Numbered from the stretch's first letter, positions 1-10,308 are shown. The stretch is 64,000 nucleotides of DNA from Torymus aiolomorphi (GCA_036365515.1 CM070874.1:167407797-167471796); one strand, 5' to 3'. The notes: generated by a model not told the origin, from the sequence alone. Program-made: numbers and translations.

Positions 1-2
1 TT

Positions 3-992
3 CACGAGGCTCTTGAGAATATAAATGTTGATATACTTCTACAGAAACTATCATCTATTGGCTGTTCAACGTCTCTTATTCAATTTATTAAATTTTTCAC
101 TCACGATCGATTTGTTTACACAGACCATGTAAATGATTCACATAGAGTAACCTATAAAGGTGTACCTCAAAGCGGGGTGCTTAGCCCACTTTTATATATT
201 ATGTATGTTGCGAAAATTTGTAATAACTTGCCAAAATGTATAAACGTCTCTCAATTTGCCGACGATGTAGCCGTATACACAAAATGCAAGATTGTTAAGC
301 GAGGTGCAAAAATTCTCGAAAACACTATTGACAAAATTAGAAAAAAACTATTAAACCTAGGACTAGAGCTCACGCCAAGTAAGACCAAACTTATTCATTT
401 TAACAACAAAAGCATAGCACCTGGCAACACGGAAATTCAAGTTCATGATATCAAAATTAAATCCACAGATAAAACTCGCTTTCTTGGGATTATTTTTGAT
501 TACAAAATGTTATTTTCTCAACATATAGATTCAATCTTAAATAAATGTTCAAAAGCCCCAAACATTGTGAAATTTTTATGCGGTACCTGGTGGGGCTCTA
601 GTCCATCGACACTAATTACATTATATAAGAGCTTTCTCAGATCCATAATTGATTGTGCCTTATTCATATATTTTCCAGGTAGTAAAAATAAGATTCAAAA
701 ACTAGAGGGCATACAGAATGTAGCAATAAGACTAGCACTCGGATTCCGGAAAAGTACCCCGGTTAACATCTTATTGGCCGAATCTAAACTCACAACTCTT
801 GAAGTTCGGGCAAAGTTCTTGTGTAATTGTTTTCTAATAAAGAATCTCTCCAACAACAGCTCGCTTACCAGTCAAACGATAACCCAATTTTATAAAAACA
901 AAAGCAAGAAAGTAGTCAAACACAAGCGTATACTCAGCAAATGTATCAAGGAGTGCGGGAGCGCTCCGAAGGCAAGTATAGAAGAAGCCTGA
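3..992 (+). CDS. Non-LTR retrotransposon reverse transcriptase, 3' part of pol (5' end outside window)
   Basis: The frame is open from the first bases of the window to a stop at 990-992, about 329 codons. RT motifs appear in order: GVPQSGVLSPLLY from nt 159, then the catalytic box FADDVA at nt 255-272, then the palm/thumb segment TRFLGIIFD and a basic C-terminal part. This order and spacing are those of I/Jockey-type non-LTR pol proteins, which copy element RNA at a nick in the target. The endonuclease would lie upstream of the window. No RNase H domain follows; the frame instead ends inside a short repeat (944-1040) that is also found at 12,889 and 25,612. The RT segment shows no internal stop, so it is less decayed than the other retroelements here. 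The exact clade is not decidable from this piece. Confidence 0.85.
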   Translation, partial: HEALENINVDILLQKLSSIGCSTSLIQFIKFFTHDRFVYTDHVNDSHRVTYKGVPQSGVLSPLLYIMYVAKICNNLPKCINVSQFADDVAVYTKCKIVKRGAKILENTIDKIRKKLLNLGLELTPSKTKLIHFNNKSIAPGNTEIQVHDIKIKSTDKTRFLGIIFDYKMLFSQHIDSILNKCSKAPNIVKFLCGTWWGSSPSTLITLYKSFLRSIIDCALFIYFPGSKNKIQKLEGIQNVAIRLALGFRKSTPVNILLAESKLTTLEVRAKFLCNCFLIKNLSNNSSLTSQTITQFYKNKSKKVVKHKRILSKCIKECGSAPKASIEEA

Positions 993-1040
993 GGGTCGAC
1001 CGCGCTACATATACATTAAAATGGATGTCCGAGAAATTTA
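944..1040 (+). repeat. Short repeat with GGAGCGCTCC palindrome, copy 1
   Basis: A block containing the perfect palindrome GGAGCGCTCC and then GAAGGCAAGTATAGAAGAAG recurs at 12,889-13,260 (+) and 25,255-25,612 (-). Here it overlaps the end of the RT frame, so it may be the 3' tail of that non-LTR family; the other two copies lack RT. Downstream to 1,319 I see only AT-rich sequence with two imperfect copies of a ~35-bp unit (around 1,228-1,285). Confidence 0.6.
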
Positions 1041-1321
1041 AATATTTACTGCAATTTTCAATCGCTTTTATATTCACCCAAATTAAAATAACAACATGCT
1101 ATTTTGTCATTCTATGTTGCACAAAAAGTTTCATGTAAAAAGATAATCTCATATTAGAGATATTAAATAGTGAAAAATTTTATGTCTAGTTTCCGATTCT
1201 AAAATTTCTCCATGTTTCTCCATACGATTCATAAACTATACATTTTTCTTCCGACCGTACATACTATAGCATTTTTCTCCGACCACATATACTGATAATG
1301 AATGAATGGCGATGACGACAG

Positions 1322-1424
<103 letters not shown>

Positions 1425-1436
1425 TAGGTTAGAAAT

Positions 1437-1748
1437 AGTAGTTATTCAAAGATCTAAGAAAGTCAGTAGTATACCCCGCGCTATGGGCCGTAACAACAAA
1501 TCTGACCTTGACAGCAGGCGCCAGCCGGGTCAAAGTTCGGGATGCTGACGACACATAGCGCGGGGACAGACGCGAGAGCGAAAGAAAGCTGCATCAGCAT
1601 AATATTATCCTGCGAACGTGCCTTGCCGGTCTAACACGTTCACGTACACCTACAGCACACAGGTACACACAAACATAAACACACACACATTATTACAACT
1701 TTTGCGAAAGCCTTTCTCTACTACTCACCGAAAGGCCAACGTTTAAAT

Positions 1749-1760
<12 letters not shown>
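1437..1760 (+). repeat. 320-bp repeat unit, copy 1 (inverted copy at 11,045-11,365)
   Basis: GC-richer unit beginning near TATACCCCGCGCTATGGGCC and ending GGCCAACGTTTAAATTATAA. A reverse-complement copy at 11,045-11,365 shares the blocks TGACGACACATAGCGCGGGG, GCATCAGCATAATATTATCC and the (TAA)n tail. Both copies have a long purine/pyrimidine dinucleotide array beside them: (GA)n here, (CT)n there. No coding potential is convincing. The two copies bracket the 6.4-kb transposon and the neighbouring mini-elements. Confidence 0.8.
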
Positions 1761-1800
<40 letters not shown>

Positions 1801-1802
1801 TA
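1749..1802 (+). repeat. (TAA)n microsatellite
   Basis: Run of TAA/ATA trinucleotides ending in TATA immediately before the left end of the DNA transposon at 1,803. A shorter (TTA)n tract sits at the same end of the inverted 320-bp repeat at 11,045. Confidence 0.9.
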
Positions 1803-2848
1803 TGGGTCGTTCCTGTACTTTTTTTAAAAAGTGTGCGCGGGGGGGTCGTCGATTTTCTCGACGATTTTTTTATGAAAGTACATATAAAAAAAATAGCTTG
1901 TGCAAAATTTCAGCCCCTTATCTCATTCCTAATTCCTGCTGGAATTTTTTTAAACCCTGATTTTGACCTGTTTTTAGCCAGTTTTCAAAAAATTCTAAAA
2001 GGCTGAAATTTTAACAAAATGAGGTCGGTGAGGTCTCATTTTTTTTCTCTTTCTTCAAATTTTAAGAAAAAAATACACTGATATGAAATGATGATTTAGG
2101 TTTTATTGGCGATCTGTGATATGGCCATTGCATTTCATCATTTTTAGATCATCTTTAAACCTCTATATCTCGTAACTGGTTCCACGTTTTTGAGCTCACT
2201 AGGTTTCATTTTTTTTGTCTCAACGAGACCTTTAATTTCTTTTTTTGAGGACCTAAATTGATTGAATAGACTTCAAGATACAGTCTTTTGAAGTTGACGT
2301 TTTTATCAAAAATCGCGAAAATCAACCGTGTTCATGGTCACAGTGTCAACCGAATTTTAATTAAAAATCATTAACAAAAGTATTTTTCATTAGAATATGA
2401 TGTTATCTAACTATACTCTTTTCCTATCATAGGAAAAAGTCAAAAAATAATTTTTTGTCGAGCCTTATAATATCTAATTTTTCGATACCTAAAATAATCA
2501 AAAATGGCTCTCTACTGACATGAATTCTACCATCTTATAATTGTTTTTGACACGTATACGTAACATCGATACAAAGGTGGTTCCTAGACCTTCAAAATCC
2601 GTAATCGCTGATTTTTCTAGGACCACTAGAGCCAAAGTTATAGCCGTTTTTATAAAAAAATATTTTTCAAGTCGTAAAATTAGAGCTTGTGAAATATAGG
2701 AAAAGTTTTATTTACAAGATCAACCATAAGTTTGGCATAATTGTCCTAAAAAAAGTGCTGAGGCTGCATATTTTGAAGATCTTAGGCCGTGTCTACACTA
2801 TGCGAGAAGCACGTGCGATCAGCCCAAGCGATGCGAGCAAGCAATGCG
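1803..2848 (+). repeat. Left terminal inverted repeat of DNA transposon 1
   Basis: Pairs with 7,155-8,203 in inverted orientation with few mismatches by eye. It includes the outer 64 bp or so of a nested MITE (from 2,785), which is also present in the right arm. Short apparent frames inside are mirror images in the two arms and are not genes. Confidence 0.9.
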
Positions 2849-3412
2849 TGTTGGACAAAATATTTAAAATACTTAAAATGATAAATAATATCATTTCACT
2901 ACGATATTATTGACGATATTATTTATCGCTAAATATAGATCTACTAACTGATCTACTACGATTGTTCGGGATTGAAGTATCCAAAGTGCCCGCTAGATGG
3001 CAAGCGTCCGATGCGCTTCCACTATGAAAAACATCACCCAGCGGGCTTAAATAGAGTCCTGCGGCGCCTAGTCGCTACGTGCTTTATGCACATTTCTTTT
3101 ACCTTACCACTTTCCGTTTTACCTATACAATGCCTTATTGCCTGTTTACTCGTACGCATAAGCGTTCATACCTTTTTCTGCAATCAACTTTCACTTTCGA
3201 GTAGAGTTGGTTGCATAAACTCTTGAAGTCTAATTTTTCCGTTTATTTCTTCTCGCTGACAAACCCTAATAATATAAACTCACGTTTACGTTCAATTGTA
3301 TACAACGATATTATTTATCATTTTAAGTATTTCAAGTACTTTGTACAAAACGTATGGCTTGTCACATGCGCGCACCGGTTGCGCTTCTCGCATACCTAGT
3401 ATAGACATGGTC
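2785..3412 (+). mobile_element. Nested MITE, Tourist/Harbinger-like (tentative)
   Basis: The left end is GGCCGTGTCTACACTATGCG and the right end is the inverse of GACCATGTCTATACTAGGTA, with TTA on both sides (2,782-2,784 and 3,413-3,415). The inverted arms extend roughly 150 bp and include GATAAATAATAT-type tracts. A 3-bp TTA target and GGCC start fit PIF/Harbinger-type MITEs; this is inference from known family features. There is no transposase inside. Confidence 0.65.
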
Positions 3413-3758
3413 TTAAATGCAGGTTTTCTATAGTTTTACGTGCGTTATACGTATAAGCTCAGGTTAAATGAAACATACCTAGATAGTTTTATTTAACCTG
3501 TGTTGACGTAAGTTAATAGATGACAGACATCCATTTTTCTGTGCGAGACACCCGTGAACCCGTCATCCGTTACACGACACACGGCACGGAATGTCCTTAA
3601 ACAATGAGTACAAGTTACAATAAAAAATGAAATGAATATTTCTAAGTAGAATTGTGAAGGTAGTTGAGCAGAACTATTACCAAGTATATCAGTATTGGTT
3701 CGGTTGAGTTTTATAAATTGTGTTTTGTAAGTGTTATCTTCTCAGGAATTGAAAGAAA

Positions 3759-4662
3759 ATGATGTGCTATATTGGTGAATTGTATGAGGATGATAAATGT
3801 CATTTAGAGCATTACACAAGAAATAAATCTCTTAATCTAATTAGTAATCTTAGTAATGAATTAAAGCTCTATTTATCATTTAGGATTAAAAATTTTGATA
3901 TTAATGTAGAAAATAAATTTATTTGCGACCATCATCTTCATAAATATGATACTCGATATACAAGTAGACAAAGGAAGTGTTGCAATTGTTTTAATAATCA
4001 TTCAAAATCCATTGAGAATAATTTAGTAATGATTAGTGCTGATAAATGTGATAAATTTCGTAAAATTTGTAATATAAATTTAGATCCAGGTAATAAGTAC
4101 TGTAAAAACTGTGAGTTCAAAATTACATCAATAATAACAAAAAATGCAGAAAAAGATGAAAACATTGGGAATGATGGTTTAAACGTAAATAATAATGAGC
4201 AGCTTTCTTCAAGCAGTCAAGTTTCTTCAAGTAGCCAAGTGTGTACATCAGAAAGTTCAGAAGATATATTATTGAGCCAAGGATTTCAACGTTTAAATAA
4301 AATGCTCGATGAATTTGATGAACCTCCTCTTAAACGAGAGAAACTTAGTGATTATCGCTTGGAAAATAAAACATACAGTGTTTTAGAATCAATGAATACG
4401 AAATTTTGTACAACAGTTAATAAAACATTGAATCTTAATTTGCCAACTCAATGCAATCTTAAACAGCTACAAGAGGATAGTATGTCATTTCACGGAATGA
4501 TTGGAAACATAATTTAGTGTTATAATGAAGAAACTAATTTTGGTAAAAAAATATCGTTATTGACATTACTTCCAAATCATTGGAAATTTGAACAAGCAAA
4601 ACATTATTTCCAATGTTCACGTTATATGTTTAATAAAGCAAAAGAACTTAAAATTACTGTAG
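3759..4662 (+). pseudogene. Transposase exon 1 of DNA transposon 1 (in-frame stop)
   Basis: The frame starts at an ATG in a good context at 3,759 and has a TAG at 4,515-4,517. The same frame then continues with KISLLTLLPNHWKFE and ends at a clear splice donor (GTAG|GTAAGT) near 4,662. The N-terminal part carries cysteine/histidine pairs (CDHH, CCNCFNNH, YCKNCEF) that could bind zinc, then a Ser/Gln-rich linker. KISLLTLLP aligns with KIKILTLLP in the 34,548 element, which shows the sequence after the stop is homologous coding sequence. The TAG is therefore a nonsense mutation, not the natural end. 4,663-5,410 reads as intron or lost sequence: the segment equal to residues ~60-180 of the long 35,808-37,472 frame is not visible there. 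Confidence 0.7.
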
Positions 4663-5410
4663 GTAAGTTAAAAAATGGCTTGTAATAAATTCTTAATATC
4701 TTGATTATAGACATAGTGTAAACATATAGAATCGATAATCCTTTATACATTAGATTACATATATTATATTACACTTGAGAATTATTAATAGAAAATTTTA
4801 GTTTAATTTATTAAAATCTATGTAATTTTTGTTCAAGCAACTATAATGATAAAGGGTACCCCTATAAAATATTTAATTTAAAATCCTCATAATTATTTAT
4901 TTATATTACTCATGTATTATTACTTAAGTATTATTATTTATGTATTACTTACGTATTCCTTACATATTGCTTAAGTATTGTTTACGGATTAAGTAAAATA
5001 ATACATGAATTGTAATTTAAACATTTAAATGAAATCCGATTTAATTAGAAAGAATCTATATTTGAGAAATCTCAATGTTCTCTCTGTTTACAAGCTGTAA
5101 TCTCATATTTTTTTTTTATTTTTTAACATTCAGGAACGGGAGAAAAAAATAATTTCCGAAAAATGCGATTTTTAGACCTTACTGGTATAAGGAGAGGAGA
5201 TAGGTCCCCGGAAAAATCGTAGAAAATTCTTTTTTTAGTATACTTCTATGAAATCACTGTCATTTTTCGCTTTCATTAATAGTGGCATTTTGCCTATCTT
5301 AACATGGGGTACCACCCTTCGTTATTCATTATTAGATAAAAAATAATAAAGTAATTATTGGATTTTAAAAGAACTATTAAAATTAATATAAAAAAAAATT
5401 AAAAAAATTC

Positions 5411-6111
5411 TTCCTTTGTGTATGTCCTATACACCAAAATGTCAAATTAAAATTGTCTGCCATCAACAAAAATTTAGCCTACCGAGTAATTTTAAATGAT
5501 TGTGTTTGTTCAACAGATTGGAGCGATTGTATGCTACATCTTTGTGAAAACTGTCTTGGTAAAGCAGAAATTCTGATAATATTGGAATCAATCTCATGCG
5601 AAGATGTTTCAGAGATTGAATATCATAATTGGGTAAATAATGCTGAATCACAATCTAATAATAGAGTCAGTCTTATTATGGTAAAAGAACCTACAAGAAA
5701 TTTTATTATAAATTTAGCCAATGACCTATGGGAGTTAACAAAGCATCATTATGTGACTGAAATGCAAAAATGTTATTTAAAACATTGCAAAACAATTATT
5801 ACTCCAGATACATGTATTATACTTCAAGATTTTGCTGAAAATTTCTTATTTGTTTGTCAAGACTCGATCCAAGCATTTTATTTTAATAATACACAAGCAA
5901 CTGTACACCCGTTTGTAGTGTATTATAAAGAAGACAATAACGACAAATTACAAACCTTATCTGTATGTGTCATTAGTGATTGTTTAAAACATGATGCTTG
6001 TGCAGTTAACACTTTTCAAGGGCAACTCATTGCACTTCTAAAACGAGATTTTCCGTTTATTGAGAATATACATTATATGTCAGATGGAGCACCTAGCCAA
6101 TACAAAAACAA
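5411..6111 (+). pseudogene. Transposase exon with first catalytic motifs, DNA transposon 1
   Basis: The frame CPIHQNVKLKLSAINKNL (from ~5,420) runs through a Cys-rich stretch (LNDCVC, LHLCENCLGK) to LQDFAENF, the first putative catalytic Asp. It then passes through VCVISDCLKHDA to SDGAPSQYKNK, the second Asp. A splice donor AA|GTAAGA follows at 6,112. The same order (CANYDL, DFAENW, AVISDDRKHD, SDGAASHFKNR) occurs in the 34,548 element. I cannot find a good acceptor at the 5' side, so the exon start is approximate. The apparent TTG start at 5,453 is internal to the homologous region and is not the real start. Confidence 0.65.
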
Positions 6112-6536
6112 GTAAGAGTACTTTTATTGTAGTATATTAATACGTGTTATATGAACAAAATAGACACCTTTAGATTTTTGTTCATTAAATGACCTGAAAA
6201 AATTTAATTTTAATTATTAAGAATATGTCAAAGTAATATTCTGAAAGTATAATTAATTTGTGTGAAAAACTATTTTGAGACCCAGAGCATCAAAATCCAT
6301 AAAGATCCTGGACCTGCAGGTTACACCCGAGTTAAAATTTTACATTATGTAGAAAACAGCTTTAAAGATAAAATTACTAAAACAGTTCTTTATTTTTTCT
6401 GTATATAAAATTTAAAAAAAGCAACAACTTCTACGATGCAAGTTCAAATAATTTGTATTATTATGTACACAATATTAAACAGATTTATTTTATTTTTTAT
6501 AATTTTTACCTTCAAGATAGTATTTATTTACTGTAG

Positions 6537-6758
6537 GAACAATTTCATTAATATCTGCCATCATGAGGAGGATTTTGGCTTAAAAGTTAAGTCGCACAAC
6601 TTTTTTTCTACTAGCCATGGGAAAAGTCCGTGTGATGGATGTGGACCAGTGGTTAAACGAACAATACGCAGGGCATCCTTACAAAAAGCATCAGAAAAAC
6701 CAATTTTAAATCCAAAAGACATGTATGATTACGTTAGTGAAAATATTGATGGAATAAG
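6537..6758 (+). pseudogene. Transposase exon with HGK motif, DNA transposon 1
   Basis: Acceptor CTGTAG|GAAC at 6,536/6,537 and donor AG|GTAAAA at 6,759. When joined to the previous exon the frame reads QYKN-KNNFINICHHEEDFG, then TSHGKSPCDGCGPVVKR and a coiled tail ending YDYVSENIDG. SHGK..CDG..G.VKR corresponds to TGHGKGAVDCVGGLIK in the 34,548 copy and TAHGKGACDSIGANLKR in the 56.7-kb copy, so it holds the third conserved acidic residue. The usual HGKG reads HGKS here. Confidence 0.7.
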
Positions 6759-6860
6759 GTAAAAATAATATAATTTAGATTTTTTGACTATATTATTTGA
6801 TTATGTATTTGAATAATAAATCATTATGTGTTATAAAAATATAGAATATTTGGTTTTTAG

Positions 6861-7043
6861 ATCTATTTGGGTGAGTCAAGAAACAATTGAGAAAAGGCGT
6901 AAAGTACTAGAATACCGTTTTAAATTGACCCGAACTATACAGAATACAAGAAATATCACTGCTTTATACCCATTTATGATTCAACATTAAAAGCAAAACT
7001 TACTTCGTTTGATAATGATTATAAAATAGTTAAAATAAAATGA
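6861..7043 (+). pseudogene. Transposase last exon, frameshifted, DNA transposon 1
   Basis: Acceptor TTTTTAG|A precedes SIWVSQETIEKRRKVLEYRF. Near nt 6,960 the frame breaks, and the expected C-terminus (PIYDSTLKAKLTSFDNDYK) continues one base over to a TGA at 7,041-7,043. The C-terminus of the 56.7-kb relative reads PIDESTLKLKKTSLSSEYK, which supports the frameshift reading. The inverted repeat arm follows from 7,155. Confidence 0.6.
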
Positions 7044-7154
7044 ATATTACAAAAAAATTTTACTTAAATTCTTATTTTCAACTTTAATTATCTATAAAGT
7101 CTGCATAGGTAATTTAATCAACCTAAAGCCATTACTATCGCTTGCTCGCGTCGC

Positions 7155-8203
7155 ATGCGCGCATGGCTTGCTCGCATCGCTTGGGCTGATCGCACGTGCT
7201 TCTCGCATAGTGTAGACACGGCCTAAGATCTTCAAAATATGCAGCCTCAGCACTTTTTTTAGGACAATTATGCCAAACTTATAGTTGATCTTGTAAATAA
7301 AACTTTTGCTATATTTCACAAGCTCTAATTTTACCACTTGAAAAATATTTTTTTATAAAAACGGCTATAAATTTGGCTCTAGTGGTCCTAGAAAAATCAG
7401 CGACTACGGATTTTAAAGGTCTAGGAACCACCTTTGTATCTATGTTACGTATACGTGTCAAAAATAATTATAAGATGGTAGAATTCATGTCAGTAGAGAG
7501 CCATTTTTGATTATTTTAGGTATCGAAAAATTAGATATTATAAGGCTCGACAAAAAATTATTTTTTGACTTTTTCCTATGATAGGAAAAGCGTATAGTTA
7601 GATAACATCATATTCTAATGAAAAATACTTTTGTTAATGATTTTTAATTAAAATTCGGTTGACACTGTGACCATGAACACGGTTGATTTTCGCGATTTTT
7701 GATAAAAACGTCAACTTCAAAAGGCTGTATCTTGAAGTCTATTCAATCAATTTAGGTCCTCAAAAAAAGAAATTAAAGGTCTCGTTGAGACAAAAAAAAT
7801 GAGACCTAGTGAGCTTAAATGTGGAACCAGTTACGAGATATAGAGGTTTAAAGATGATCTAAAAATGATGAAATGCAATGGCCATATCACAGATCGCCAA
7901 TAAAACCTAAATCATCATTTCATATCAGTGTATTTTTTTTCTTAAAATTTGAAGAAAGAGAAAAAAAATGAGACCCACCGACCTCATTTTGTTAAAATTT
8001 CAGCCTTTTAGAATTTTTTGAAAACTGGCTAAAAACAGGTCAAAATCAGGGTTTAAAAAAATTCCAGCAGGAATTAGGAATGAGATAAGGGGCTGAAATT
8101 TTGCACAAGCTATTTTTTTTATTAGTACTTTCATAAAAAAAATCGTCGAGAAAATCGACGACCTCCCCGCGCACACTTTTTAAAAAAGTACAGGAACGAC
8201 CCA
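7155..8203 (-). repeat. Right terminal inverted repeat of DNA transposon 1
   Basis: Reverse complement of 1,803-2,848. At its inner end it carries a truncated relic of the Harbinger-like MITE, with the GGCC end at 7,223 and TAA beyond; the rest of the MITE is missing on this side. Confidence 0.9.
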
Positions 8204-8213
8204 TATATAATAG

Positions 8214-8408
8214 ATACACTTATCGGGGTTTATGTAGTCCAAGACTGTATATTAGTATCTACAGCCCAGAGTTCCCTATGGCATGTGACTAAAGAAATAA
8301 TGGACCCTGGGGTTATAAACTCTAGGTCGGGCCGCATAAACCCCTAATTTAGAAATATTATGAAGCGGGCTGCATAATCAAAATCGGGCTCTATAAACCC
8401 CTTTCGAG

Positions 8409-8410
<2 letters not shown>
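8214..8410 (-). mobile_element. Word-bearing mini-element E (word GGGGTTTA)
   Basis: The core TGACTAAAGAAATAAT lies at 8,286-8,301 (+). The word GGGGTTTA or its complement occurs at 8,225-8,232 (+), 8,337-8,344 (-) and 8,394-8,401 (-), with a variant GGGGTTAT at 8,309-8,316 (+). The outermost copies face each other like terminal inverted repeats. A (TA)n tract starts right after it. Its word spacing is looser than in the other five elements, so it may be a diverged member. Confidence 0.6.

Positions 8411-8481
<71 letters not shown>
8411..8481 (+). repeat. (TA)n microsatellite
   Basis: About 70 bp of pure TA separating mini-elements E and A. Confidence 0.95.
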
Positions 8482-8485
<4 letters not shown>

Positions 8486-8825
8486 CATCTGGGACGCATT
8501 TTGAGGATTATATAGGTCATATATACCGAATTTTGAGGATTTTGTAGGCATTTTGAGGAGTCTCCTCAAAAGTCCGAAGCACTCGAGAGGCATTTTGAGG
8601 ATTTTTCAGCGGTTTCCACAATAGTGTGTTAATACATCGATTTCGGAAATTCCGTGATATTTTTCCGTAAAAGCGGGCGCCGCAGGCGTCGTGGTGTTAG
8701 TCAATAACCTTAGGGTCATTATTTCTTTAGTCACGCGCTTGTTTATTGGTTGTTTATAACAATGGTTATATTTGTGTCACCACTATTGTACAAATTCTTT
8801 ATGAAATGCTCAAAATACCGTCCAA

Positions 8826-8826
<1 letters not shown>
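8482..8826 (+). mobile_element. Word-bearing mini-element A (word TTTTGAGG)
   Basis: The word TTTTGAGG occurs at 8,499, 8,531, 8,551 and 8,593 (+), and inverted at 8,564. The pair at 8,551/8,564 forms the palindrome TTTTGAGGAGTCTCCTCAAAA. The core is at 8,718-8,733 (-). A near-copy of the inverted word (GCTCAAAA, 8,808-8,815) closes the right end. Both flanks are (TA)n. An inverted, better-preserved copy lies at 61,267-61,613. No coding sequence is convincing. Confidence 0.75.

Positions 8827-8898
<72 letters not shown>
8827..8898 (+). repeat. (TA)n microsatellite
   Basis: About 70 bp of pure TA between mini-elements A and B. Confidence 0.95.
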
Positions 8899-8902
<4 letters not shown>

Positions 8903-9129
8903 TGAAATTCTGGAAGTTTGAGGATTATATTCAGCACCCGCTTGGAAGTTTGAGGGGTTATGGGAAGTTTGAGGAGCCTCCTCAAACTTCCAATCTATAT
9001 ATTCAGCATCCGAGCGGAAGTTTGAGGGGTTTTCTAGAGTCTATTTGTCTAGAGTCGGTAACCTGAGGGTTATTATTTCTTTAGCCACTCTGACCGACCG
9101 GGGTTGAGCTCCTCAAACTTACTAGCCTA
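8899..9129 (+). mobile_element. Word-bearing mini-element B (word GTTTGAGG)
   Basis: GTTTGAGG occurs at 8,916, 8,948, 8,967 and 9,020 (+), and inverted at 8,980 and 9,111. The 8,967/8,980 pair forms a palindrome around GAGGAGCCTCCTC. The core is at 9,072-9,087 (-) with one change (TGGCTAAAG). The first four words have the same spacing as in A, C, D and F, although the word itself differs. (TA)n lies on both sides. Confidence 0.75.
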
Positions 9130-9188
<59 letters not shown>

Positions 9189-9293
9189 GTGTGTGTGTGT
9201 GCGTGTGTGCGCGCGTGCGTTTGTGCATATACGCAACGCTCACGAGTGTGTGAGACAGAGAGAGAGCAAGAGAGAGAGAGAGAGAGAGAGAGT
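9130..9293 (+). repeat. Compound microsatellite (TA)n-(CA)n-(TA)n-(GT)n-(GA)n
   Basis: TA runs with an internal CACACACA, then GT/GC-alternating DNA from 9,189 and a (GA)n tract at 9,256-9,291. Alternating purine-pyrimidine of this kind could adopt Z-DNA; that is inference only. Confidence 0.85.
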
Positions 9294-9701
9294 GTCGAAA
9301 TTGAGGCGGAGATTGACATTAAAGACGTTAAAATAGACGATATTTCAGAAGGAAGTGAAATTGAAGTTGACGGTGATTACAGCGATGTAGAGGTGAACTA
9401 CAGTATTTCTGAATGTGTATCGAGTGTTAATAGTGAGTATCAACAATCAACGAGTGAAGAGGATTATTTTAAAGGTTTCGGTAAGCAGAACTTACGTGGA
9501 AATCGAGAAGATATTGACCTTTTAAGAAAGCTCGTGAAAAAATTCGAAAATAAAGTGTATAAAAATAACCTTAATTTTTTACTAAATAAGCGGAGAAATT
9601 TCAGAAAGAAAATTATGCGTTTAAATACAAGACTCGAAAAGGTAAACTCTGCTATAAACAAATTAAAAACAAAAACCCTTCCGCGTAAATGTAAGCAGTG
9701 A
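9293..9701 (+). CDS. Unidentified acidic then coiled-coil protein segment, no start codon seen
   Basis: Open frame of about 135 codons directly after the (GA)n tract, ending with TGA at 9,699-9,701. The first half is strongly acidic (EIEAEIDIKDVKIDDISEG, then EIEVDGDYSDVEV and a Ser-rich SVNSEYQQSTSEED). The second half is basic and heptad-like (DIDLLRKLVKKFENKVYKNN, then RNFRKKIMRLNTRLEKVNSA). That composition looks like real protein rather than chance. There is no ATG upstream in frame; the frame runs back into GT/GA repeats. It may be an exon, or a gene whose 5' end was lost to microsatellite expansion. I do not recognise a family. Confidence 0.4.
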
Positions 9702-9713
9702 TTTAACACCATA

Positions 9714-10157
9714 ATGCCAGCGCCAAACGTAGACGAGGAAGCTATAAAAATTGGTGATGGTGTAGATATACAGTCCGTTTTACCTTAGGAAAGTGCGCGT
9801 GTTCCCAGACATAGTGGGCAAATAGAACGATTATTTCAAGCGCGTTGACGCCGTAATTTTCCGATTTTTATTTGGCCGCACTTTGTGAACACAATCGTAA
9901 AATTCTTGGTTTGGGGGGATCATTATCGTGTGTACCAACGGTGTCGAGCAACGGTGGTCGAGGTGCAAAACTTATACCGTGTGAACTTCGAAACCTTGTC
10001 TTGGTCTCGAAAGGGTCAAGGCATCTCTGTGAAACACGAACATAACACACCTATGTATTGCGTGTTCTATTTTTCCGAAAATCAGCGGGCTCTTATATAT
10101 AACAACAAGATGAGGAAGCAAGAAAAGCGTGATAGCATTCGATTTCTATATGATTAA
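9714..10157 (+). pseudogene. Possible degenerate second reading frame downstream of the acidic ORF
   Basis: An ATG lies 13 nt after the previous stop and opens MPAPNVDEEAIKIGDGVDIQ. The same frame then meets TAG near 9,787 and TGA near 9,845, and is open again from 9,848 to 10,157, including FLVWGDHYRVYQRCRATVVE. The continuity of one frame over 440 nt with only two stops suggests a decayed gene, but chance cannot be excluded. No family is recognised. Confidence 0.25.
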
Positions 10158-10308
10158 AAGGTAAGAAATAAAAATGTTATATATAATTTGTGTACGTGTA
10201 ATTGTACAAGAAACCGTTATGACTATTTCATAGCCGCTAAAGCCATTAAGTCGCTGTGGATGTTGTCAAGAGGAAGTCATAATGGTTTCGACTACATCTT
10301 GTCTTTTT

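Larger units (their letters stand above)
1803..8203 (+). mobile_element. DNA transposon 1, Sola-like (tentative), ~1-kb TIRs, 6.4 kb
   Basis: The ends are TGGGTCGTTCCTGTAC at 1,803 and its reverse complement ending at 8,203. Near-identical inverted repeats run about 1,803-2,848 and 7,155-8,203. TATA lies directly outside both ends (1,799-1,802 and 8,204-8,207), consistent with a 4-bp TATA duplication or a 2-bp TA duplication. The interior encodes a multi-exon transposase with DFAEN, SDGAPSQYKNK and SHGK motifs, the same family as the elements at 34,548, 56,703 and 62,482. The superfamily name rests on my memory of Sola-type proteins and 4-bp target duplications and is tentative. It is an old copy: the transposase has a stop and a frameshift, and the left half carries an extra MITE. 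Confidence 0.85.

Noticed and set aside
2689..7337. Two ~75-80-codon frames with almost the same protein (KSFIYKIN.KFGIIVLKKV) at 2,689 and 7,092
   Set aside because: They lie in the two inverted arms of DNA transposon 1 and are the same non-coding sequence seen twice.
8743..9319. Ile-Tyr repeat frames around (TA)n (also 59,752 and 60,890-61,348) and Cys-Val frames in (CA)n at 61,836
   Set aside because: Microsatellite translations; the short non-repetitive tails are mini-element DNA read in arbitrary frames.
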